Made by a program: the position numbers and the translations under genes. Positions 32,341 through 38,567 of a DNA stretch of 38,567 bases are shown piece after piece. Position 1 is the stretch's first letter. Every line of letters begins with the position of its first letter. The stretch covers positions 1 to 38,567 of the forward strand of contig CALXHN010000014.1 in assembly GCA_944388105.1 (NCBI GenBank). Reading direction: 5' to 3'. The stretch comes from an uncultured Gemmiger sp. GTDB taxonomy: Bacteria; Bacillota; Clostridia; Oscillospirales; Ruminococcaceae. A model generated the notes under the pieces. That model saw nothing but the letters and a program-made list of their open reading frames with translations. It searched no databases and was not told the origin of the DNA.

Positions 32341-32435
32341 AAAACGGCAGGCCGCTGTTCCGTGCATGCCCGCTGTCTCTGCTCACGGCAGACAGCCTGT
32401 ATGCATCCGGGGCTATGGCCTGCCGTACTTTTTTG
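32341..32435 (+). terminator. Long branched terminator hairpin between the lipoprotein and MBOAT genes
   Basis: The outer stem ACGGCAGGCC (32344-32353) with GGCCTGCCGT (32417-32426) is followed by ACTTTTTTGG. Inside, GCAT/ATGC and GCTGTCT/AGACAGC helices stack between internal loops, giving an extended structure of over 80 nt. It is far longer than a normal terminator and lies 36 bases before the MBOAT ribosome binding site, so it may limit read-through or be a regulated leader. Confidence 0.75.
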
Positions 32436-32470
32436 GTTTTGGTTAAGGAAGAAGGAAGGAGGAAGCCCTC

Positions 32471-33871
32471 TTGTCATTCAACAGTGTGGTGTTCCTGTTT
32501 TGTTTTATGCCGTTGGCCCTGGGTCTGTATTACCTGGTGCCCGGACGCGCCAAAAATGCCGTCCTGCTTTTGGAAAGTATTCTCTTTTATTGCTGGACCG
32601 GCATTACCTGGTTACCTCTGATTGCAGTCCTTATCATTGTCAACTACATAGCCGGTCTTTTGATGCAGAATGCCAGCAAAGCGTCTGTACGTCGTGCCGT
32701 GCTGCTGCTTGCGGTGGTAATCAGTGCAGCCTCCATGGTATTTTTCAAGTACACCAATTTTTTGATTGACACGATCAACCAGATTTCCGGTGCCGGCCTG
32801 TCTTCTCTGACGTTTCTGGATGTGCTTCCCCTGGGAATCAGCTATTACTCCTTCAAGCTCATCAGCTATGTGGCGGATGTTTACACCCGTCAGGTCGAAG
32901 CCGAGCGAAACCCAATCACCTTTGCCACTTATGTGATCCTGTATCCGCAGCTGATTGTTGGTCCTATTGTTCGTTACCGTGATATGGCGCCGGCCTTACA
33001 TAAGGTAAAAGGACGTTGCACAATCCGACAGGCAGAGGCCGGGGCTGTGATGTTCGTGTTCGGTCTGGCCAAAAAAGTGATTTTAGCCGATTCCATCGCC
33101 GCACTGTGGCAGGATATCATCTCTACCTCCGAGGGCATCGGCCTTGCCAATGCCTCTACCCCTCTGGTCTGGCTGGGGATCCTTGCCTACTCATTGCAGC
33201 TGTATTTTGACTTTGCCGGTTTCTCTGAGATGAGCAACGGTCTGAGCCTGATGATGGGATTCGAGTGCCCTGCCAACTTCAATCTGCCCTATATTTCCGC
33301 CAGCATTACCGAGTTCTGGCGCCGCTGGCACATTACCCTTTCCCAGTTTTTCCGGGATTATATTTACATTCCTCTGGGTGGGAATCGCCGCGGTCCCGGC
33401 CGTCAGATTCTGAACATGCTGGTTGTCTGGGCCTTGACCGGTCTTTGGCACGGCGCCAACTGGAACTTCATCTGCTGGGGTCTGTACTATTTCGTGCTCC
33501 TGGTCATTGAGAAGAACTTCCTGCTCAAATATCTCAAAAAAGGCCGCATCTGGCCACACATTTATACCCTGTTCTTTGTGGTACTTGGTTGGGGTATCTT
33601 TACAGCCAATGCCGCCGGCGCGCCGCTGGGTCTGCTTTTGAACAGGCTGTTTGTCCCTCAGGGCGGCATTTCGGCACTGTATTACCTTCGTAATTATGGC
33701 GTGCTGCTGGTGGTGTGCTGCTTGTGTTCCACACCGTTGCCTTCTTGGATTTGGGACAAGACCAAAAAGGTCCTGCCTCTTCGTCTTTTGATTTTTGCCG
33801 CTGTCGCCATTCTGTGCACCGCTTATGTGGTCGCCGCCACTGGCTCGACGGCCCTCTACGCTGATTTCTAA
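32471..33871 (+). CDS. MBOAT family O-acyltransferase (AlgI/DltB-like)
   Basis: A 466-residue polytopic membrane protein with about 11 hydrophobic segments. It has the MBOAT hallmarks YPQLIVGPIVRY, EFWRRWHITLSQFFRDYIYIPLGGNR (H287) and TGLWHGANWNF (catalytic H327). The family moves acyl groups across the membrane onto extracellular polysaccharide or teichoic acid. The start is TTG at 32471, with AAGGAGG close upstream and the family N-terminus MSFNSVVFLFCF. The next gene encodes the DHHW partner, which is the usual pairing. Confidence 0.93.
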   Translation: MSFNSVVFLFCFMPLALGLYYLVPGRAKNAVLLLESILFYCWTGITWLPLIAVLIIVNYIAGLLMQNASKASVRRAVLLLAVVISAASMVFFKYTNFLIDTINQISGAGLSSLTFLDVLPLGISYYSFKLISYVADVYTRQVEAERNPITFATYVILYPQLIVGPIVRYRDMAPALHKVKGRCTIRQAEAGAVMFVFGLAKKVILADSIAALWQDIISTSEGIGLANASTPLVWLGILAYSLQLYFDFAGFSEMSNGLSLMMGFECPANFNLPYISASITEFWRRWHITLSQFFRDYIYIPLGGNRRGPGRQILNMLVVWALTGLWHGANWNFICWGLYYFVLLVIEKNFLLKYLKKGRIWPHIYTLFFVVLGWGIFTANAAGAPLGLLLNRLFVPQGGISALYYLRNYGVLLVVCCLCSTPLPSWIWDKTKKVLPLRLLIFAAVAILCTAYVVAATGSTALYADF

Positions 33872-33888
33872 AGGAGGTGTGACCTGCT

Positions 33889-35085
33889 ATGGCCCGCTAT
33901 ATTCATCGAAAAGCCGGACGTGAAACAGGTGCACGCCCCGGCGCTGTTCTGGCATTGTTTCTTTTCTTGCTTGTCGGTTTTTCAGTTCTGAACTTCTTCT
34001 GGCCAAAACGGGACATGTCTGATCTGGAAAATCGAAAGCTGGCACAGTTGCCGTCCTTCAGTATCAAAACCCTGCTGAATGGAGATTTTCTTCAGGATTT
34101 TTCCACCTACATGCAGGATCAGGTCGCCTTCCGCGATACATGGATTGATCTGGAAAGCGCCTTTAACAATCTTGCTTTCGGCAAAGTGGAAGAGAGCAAC
34201 ATCCTGTTGGGAAAAGACGGCTGGATGTTCACAAAGTTGTTTGACGTATCACCGGATACGCAGAAGCAGCTGAGCAAAAATCTGGATGCCGTAACCAATT
34301 TTGCTTCCCGCCATCCCGGTAAAGTTACGTTTCTTCTGGCCCCTTCGGCCAGCGTCATCTATCCAGAAAAGCTGCCTGTGGGTGCGCCCATGGTGGACGA
34401 AAATGCCATGCTGGATGATATTTTTTCCCAAGTATCCTCCAGCGCTGATGTGCTCGATCTGCGGGATGTGTTCACCCGGGAAAAGGATGAATACCTTTAC
34501 TATAAAACCGATCACCACTGGACAACGCAAGGCGCCTATCTGGCATATCAGCAGTTCTGTCAACTGAAGGGATTGACTCCTTTTGATACTGCCGCCCGTG
34601 AATCTGTCAGTATCCCGGATTTCTACGGGACCCACTATTCCGCAGCCCGTCGATGGGATGTACAGCCGGATGTGATCACCTATTATCCGCTGGACAATCC
34701 TATGACTATCTATGATATCACCGGCGAAACCCAATACAGTGCGCGAAAGACCGAAACCATGGTCAATACCGAAAAATTCCAGACCCGGGATAAGTACGCC
34801 GCCTTCCTGGACGGCAACAATGGTTACTCTGTTATTGAAGGCAACGGAGAAGGCAGTATCCTGGTGGTCAAAGACAGCTACGCCAACTGCTTTGTGCCAT
34901 TTTTAACAGAAAACTACGCCAAAATCGGCGTGGTCGATCTTCGCAATTTCTCCTATGGTCTGGACTCCACCATCGAGTCTGAAGGATACGACCAGGTTCT
35001 GATTCTCTATAACTTTCAGACTTTCATTGCAGACAACCGCGTGGTATATCTGGATCGTCCCACCACCCTGACTTCTGCTGAATGA
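33889..35085 (+). CDS. DHHW family protein (AlgX/SGNH-like, acetylation partner)
   Basis: The 398-residue protein has one N-terminal membrane anchor (VLALFLFLLVGFSVLNFFW) and a large outside domain. YYKTDHHWTTQGAY, with D208-H209-H210-W211, is the DHHW motif shared with AlgJ/AlgX-like proteins, and ILVVKDSYANCF provides a serine/aspartate-bearing block typical of the SGNH-like fold. It probably receives acyl groups from the MBOAT protein and puts them on a surface polymer. AAAGGAGGTGTG precedes the ATG. It ends three bases before the convergent gerAC stop, with no terminator between. Confidence 0.88.
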   Translation: MARYIHRKAGRETGARPGAVLALFLFLLVGFSVLNFFWPKRDMSDLENRKLAQLPSFSIKTLLNGDFLQDFSTYMQDQVAFRDTWIDLESAFNNLAFGKVEESNILLGKDGWMFTKLFDVSPDTQKQLSKNLDAVTNFASRHPGKVTFLLAPSASVIYPEKLPVGAPMVDENAMLDDIFSQVSSSADVLDLRDVFTREKDEYLYYKTDHHWTTQGAYLAYQQFCQLKGLTPFDTAARESVSIPDFYGTHYSAARRWDVQPDVITYYPLDNPMTIYDITGETQYSARKTETMVNTEKFQTRDKYAAFLDGNNGYSVIEGNGEGSILVVKDSYANCFVPFLTENYAKIGVVDLRNFSYGLDSTIESEGYDQVLILYNFQTFIADNRVVYLDRPTTLTSAE

Positions 35086-35088
35086 AAA

Positions 35089-36066
35089 TCACGGTTCCAA
35101 ATGGATCATCAGGCTGGGCTGCGGAACCGGTTTCTGGCTTCCGCTTTGCGCCGCGACCCATATGCCGGTCCGAAACGGATCAAATTGGTCAGTATACAGG
35201 TTCCTTGTAAAATCAGCAAAAACTTGCTGCAGTTCATTACAGAGCAGCTGCTGCAGCTGGACCGGTTCCCGGCCTTCCCCGCTTATATCCCTTATTTCCG
35301 GATCAATAAGGGTCAGGCGCAATTCATTTTGGCCTACTTGATCAGCACAATGCTGAACATAAGTCTGCGTTTGCAGAGCAGCACTTTCCTGATCAAACAG
35401 GCATTCCAGTCTGTCGGACTGTTCGGACAGAACGGCTGCCAGCTGCGCTGCTATTGCTTCCTTGACCATTAAGGGTTCTTTATCTTTCTGCAGAAACGAA
35501 AAGCCATATTCCGTGCCCTTCCATACCGGCAGGGCACATTCATTTTTCTCGGAGAACACTGTCTGAAGGCCATTTTTCAGATCATAGCGCACTTGCGCCT
35601 TCTCCATTTCTTCATACAAATCACCGGCGTTCTTCACAAGTTGCTGTTCCGGCATCTCGTCCATCAGGAACAGGATCATCTGGGGGGCCGGCTTGGTTTT
35701 GTCATACAAAAGTCTGGCTGTGTCAACCACATTCTGCCAGTTATACTGGGTCGGGAAAGTCGCCAGATCCAGCAATCCATAAAATACCTGTCCTTCCAGA
35801 CTGTTTTCGGCCTTTTCCAAAGCCTGTTCCGGGTTGTCTCCGTGGCCAGTTACCACCTTGTATGCCGGCTGCTGCCCTTCCGCATTTTGTGCGCTGTCAG
35901 CCAACAGCAGAAAAACCGCGCTCCGGGCTCCCTGCTGCTGAAAAAACGCAGCACGCACGATTTCTCTCTGTGAAAGCAGCGGAGCCGCCGTGCAGCCGCT
36001 CAAAAGCAAGCCTCCCGCAAGCATACCTGCTGTTAGGCAGGCTCTGATTTTTTTGCCAAAAGCCAC
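35089..36066 (-). CDS. gerAC: Spore germination protein GerAC (Ger(x)C lipoprotein)
   Basis: 325 residues. The lipoprotein signal ends in LLLSGC (Cys25), and the rest follows the Ger(x)C pattern of three domains with few strict motifs. It is the C subunit of a germinant receptor, anchored on the outer face of the spore inner membrane. The GTG at 36066 is chosen because AGGAGGTGGCTTGCA stands directly before it on the minus strand. This start overlaps the gerAB end by 34 bases. The assignment rests mainly on the operon, the lipobox and the length. Confidence 0.82.
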   Translation of the reverse strand: MAFGKKIRACLTAGMLAGGLLLSGCTAAPLLSQREIVRAAFFQQQGARSAVFLLLADSAQNAEGQQPAYKVVTGHGDNPEQALEKAENSLEGQVFYGLLDLATFPTQYNWQNVVDTARLLYDKTKPAPQMILFLMDEMPEQQLVKNAGDLYEEMEKAQVRYDLKNGLQTVFSEKNECALPVWKGTEYGFSFLQKDKEPLMVKEAIAAQLAAVLSEQSDRLECLFDQESAALQTQTYVQHCADQVGQNELRLTLIDPEIRDISGEGREPVQLQQLLCNELQQVFADFTRNLYTDQFDPFRTGIWVAAQSGSQKPVPQPSLMIHLEP

Positions 36067-37040
36067 TGCAAGCCACCTCCTGCCACAATCAGCACGACAT
36101 ATAACACCAATAAAATATTGCGTATATCCATCAGCACTTCCAAATCGGCTGACCGCCAAAGTGCACAAAGAAAAAGCATGAGAGCGAAGTAGACCGGAAA
36201 GCGATCCAGGCCCACAGCATTGTTTTCGCTTTTACAGGCATAGCCTCCCATCAGATGCACACCCGCATATAAATACAATGCCAGTTTGATGGTCACCACC
36301 ATCATCCAAAGAATCAGCTGCAGCCATTCCAGACGATTGAAGATAGAAAACGAACCGCTTTGTGCAGCGGTATGCAGCGGATTTTCCTGAAAAGGGACAT
36401 CGGCGCCAAAAAACAGTTCCAGCAAGAGATGTACTCCCACCGAAAACGCCACTCCCCCTCCCGCCAAGCGCAGCAAAGTATTTCTGCCAAACCTTGCGGA
36501 ATCCGGCCAAAGAGCCGGAAGCAGAAACTCCGGATACAAAATAATCTGTGCTCTCAAGGTAATATTGGCCTGTTCCATAGATAACGGAACAAACTGTAAA
36601 TTGGACAGGCGAAGCTGGGAAGCAATAGATGCCACCATAAAGACGCTGGCGACCAACAGTACAGCCAGCACCACATTGGCTGTCTGTGCGATGGAAGATA
36701 CCCTGCGAAGATAGATAACCGGTACAACAATCATCAGACAAATCCCGAACATACTCATTCCATCCGGGTAAATCGATTCAAATAGGCGCCACAGACGCAG
36801 TATTTCAATGGCAGAGCTCAATGCCAGCAAACCAAGCAGCGTCCATCGGATCAGTGGGTTTTCCCCCACTCTGCGCCATCCCCAGGCAAATGCCATTGAG
36901 ACTGCCGCCAACGCGGCAACACTGACAGGCAGGAGCAATATTCCGGGCCGTACCCAGTATCCTACCTGCGAAGACAACAATATATTGCCGAATAACCCCA
37001 GCAGCAATGCTGAAAACAGGTTGGGAGCCTCTCTTTTCAT
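36033..37040 (-). CDS. gerAB: Spore germination protein GerAB (Ger(x)B, APC-type permease)
   Basis: The 335-residue polytopic protein has about ten membrane segments, as in the Ger(x)B/spore permease family within the APC superfamily. It is the likely germinant-sensing subunit. GIRNILL-like DIRNILLVLYVVLIVAGGG forms the last segment. It is somewhat shorter than the Bacillus protein (~365). AGGGGAGATT precedes the ATG at 37040, which overlaps the gerAA stop by four bases. Confidence 0.85.
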   Translation of the reverse strand: MKREAPNLFSALLLGLFGNILLSSQVGYWVRPGILLLPVSVAALAAVSMAFAWGWRRVGENPLIRWTLLGLLALSSAIEILRLWRLFESIYPDGMSMFGICLMIVVPVIYLRRVSSIAQTANVVLAVLLVASVFMVASIASQLRLSNLQFVPLSMEQANITLRAQIILYPEFLLPALWPDSARFGRNTLLRLAGGGVAFSVGVHLLLELFFGADVPFQENPLHTAAQSGSFSIFNRLEWLQLILWMMVVTIKLALYLYAGVHLMGGYACKSENNAVGLDRFPVYFALMLFLCALWRSADLEVLMDIRNILLVLYVVLIVAGGGLQWLLAKKSEPA

Positions 37041-38482
37041 AATCTCCCCTCCCCTTTGGAACGGGCCAACGATGTCCAGATTGTGCGCACAAATCCATCC
37101 CGGACGGTAGCCTTGCACGGCGGCATCAGCGGATAGAGATAGTCATAGCCAAACGGATCGCTTCCGCAGGCCATGGCCAAAATCAGCAACGCGCTGCAGG
37201 CAAATCCGGGAACCCCAAAAATTCCCGTGAGCAGGATCACCGCAAAACGAAACAAAATACTTTGCTCATACAGAGACGGCACCGCCAATGTGGCCACCGT
37301 AGCAGCAGCCGCCATCGTCAGGACCGGAATGCTGACAATGCCTGCGCTGACCGCCGTTTCACCAATGATCAGCGCCCCCACCAGGCTGACTGTATGGGAT
37401 ATCGCTTTGGGCGCGCGCAGTCCGGCTTCCCTCACAATTTCCAGCAACAGCGTTACGGCCAGCATTTCCAGCATAGGAGATAAGGGCGTTTGTGCTTCTG
37501 CCTGTGCCAATGTGGCCAACAGCCTGACGGGAATGATCTCGGGCGCATAGGTAAGTGCCATTACATACAAGCCCGGACCAAACACCGACAGCAAAAACGC
37601 AATATACTTCAACAACCGGATCATGCCGGCAAAAACAGCACCGGAAGAATAATCATCCAGAGATTCAAAGTGTTCACTGAAAAAACTTGGAACAATCATG
37701 GCAAACGGGCTGCCGGAAACCAGAACCGCCACTTTTCCTTCGCAGATCCGGGCACAGGCGGTTGCAGGACGTTCGGTATATGCCGCGGCGGGAAACAAAT
37801 TCAGTTTATCCTGTTTAATGAATGAGGCAAAATAAGAAGAATCCAGAAGAACCGGCAGTTCCACTTGCTCCAATCGGCGGCGCAGCGCCCGCACAGTGTC
37901 TGCCGGAGCGCGTTGTTTATCATAGCACAAACAATATTCCGTTTTTGCATGCGTGTGGGCAATATGAAGTTCCGCCACAAAGGTGTCGGTTCTAAATTGC
38001 CGCCGCAGCAGGGATACATTATTGCGCAGAAGTTCTGTAAATGCTTCCTGAGGGCCGTGCATATTCCCCTCGCCCCCCGGATTCGATACCGACCGCTGCG
38101 GCATCTCCTGGGTGGAGAGGGCGACAGCACAGGGGCACCCATCAATCAGAAGCACCGCCAGTCCATTGGCCAACCGTTCCACCAACGCGGTTTTTGTGGT
38201 GACGGGTGTACTTTCAGTTGGAATTCGACTCTGTGTCAGAAGATATCGGCATAATTGGGCACCATGACGGAAAGTCTTTTTCTCCTGCTCCAAAATAGAC
38301 AATGCCATGACCGTCAGTTTTTCCGGGGAGGATAGCCCGGTAAAAAGCGTGATGCAGCAAGATACGCATCCCATCTTCAGATCCTTGCTGTAATAATCCA
38401 GAGAGTTTCCAAAGCGGGTCTGCAGAAACGCTTTGTTGCTCTGCAGGTCCCAGGCCAGTTTATCTTCCCCTTGTTGCGGCAT
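37037..38482 (-). CDS. gerAA: Spore germination protein GerAA (Ger(x)A)
   Basis: 481 residues. A large N-terminal soluble part (two subdomains, about residues 1-270) contains VAVLVSGSPFAMIVPSFFSEHFESLDDY, a clear Ger(x)A signature. The C-terminal part has about five to six membrane segments including LLEIVREAGLRAPKAISHTVSLVGALIIGETAV. Recent structures describe GerAA as the pore-forming subunit of the receptor. The ATG at 38482 follows GGGGGAG; an in-frame ATG 12 codons upstream has no ribosome binding site. The promoter lies outside or at the window edge; I see no clear sigma-G site in the last 49 bases. Confidence 0.9.
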   Translation of the reverse strand: MPQQGEDKLAWDLQSNKAFLQTRFGNSLDYYSKDLKMGCVSCCITLFTGLSSPEKLTVMALSILEQEKKTFRHGAQLCRYLLTQSRIPTESTPVTTKTALVERLANGLAVLLIDGCPCAVALSTQEMPQRSVSNPGGEGNMHGPQEAFTELLRNNVSLLRRQFRTDTFVAELHIAHTHAKTEYCLCYDKQRAPADTVRALRRRLEQVELPVLLDSSYFASFIKQDKLNLFPAAAYTERPATACARICEGKVAVLVSGSPFAMIVPSFFSEHFESLDDYSSGAVFAGMIRLLKYIAFLLSVFGPGLYVMALTYAPEIIPVRLLATLAQAEAQTPLSPMLEMLAVTLLLEIVREAGLRAPKAISHTVSLVGALIIGETAVSAGIVSIPVLTMAAAATVATLAVPSLYEQSILFRFAVILLTGIFGVPGFACSALLILAMACGSDPFGYDYLYPLMPPCKATVRDGFVRTIWTSLARSKGEGRL

Positions 38483-38567
38483 TATGATACTCCCCCTTCC
38501 TGTTTTCAGTCTGCCCATCGAAAGAGAAAATATCAGTCTACCACAAAAGGAAAAGGCCCACCTTCAA

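Noticed and set aside
38483-38567. Sigma-G promoter for gerAA
   Set aside because: No pair resembling the sigma-G -35 and -10 sequences with proper spacing was found in the last bases.

Overview
This window looks like chromosome from an anaerobic, low-to-mid GC, endospore-lineage Clostridia, most likely of the Ruminococcaceae/Oscillospiraceae type. The evidence is a complete spoIIIAA-AH operon, a spoIIM-like gene, a gerAA-AB-AC germinant-receptor operon, a tyrosyl T-box leader, the MEP-pathway gene dxs, a rubredoxin-first rubrerythrin, and AGGAGG-type ribosome binding sites throughout. I see no insertion sequence, prophage, CRISPR array, rRNA or tRNA gene. It is mostly core chromosome.

Left end (1-5300): the 3' end of an XRE-type membrane regulator, a YitT-family membrane protein, a PfkB-type sugar-phosphate kinase, an AGCS sodium:amino-acid symporter with a long structured leader, and a putative secreted HEXXH metallopeptidase. 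Strong bidirectional hairpin terminators separate the convergent pairs.

Centre (5400-20533): spoIIIAA-AH (the mother-cell side of the feeding-tube/channel complex), preceded by a sigma-E-like -10 sequence. A sigma-A promoter then starts a long co-directional block: asp23-nusB-tsaD paralogue-xseA-xseB-ispA-DUF212-dxs-tlyA-nadK-argR-recN. This is close to the Bacillus subtilis order, but accBC are absent, the folD position holds a TsaD-like protein, and the block breaks after recN where spoIVB-spo0A would be expected.

Right-centre (20534-27330): T-box-tyrS, a DUF5655 protein, radA, an SseB-like protein with a TIM-barrel-like partner, and a Xer-type tyrosine recombinase with its own sigma-A promoter. 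Just downstream of that promoter lies a perfect 28-bp 11-6-11 palindrome with the geometry of a Xer/dif core site. This is the most intriguing non-coding signal in the window.

Right end (27294-38567): on the minus strand, tgt-yajC-TIGR04086-spoIIM; a reverse rubrerythrin flanked by paired palindromes; and a Gx-transporter/Hpre_diP_synt_I protein. On the plus strand, a lipoprotein-MBOAT-DHHW set that probably acylates a surface glycan. Finally, gerAA-gerAB-gerAC on the minus strand. All product names come from motif reading and gene order; no database search was run.
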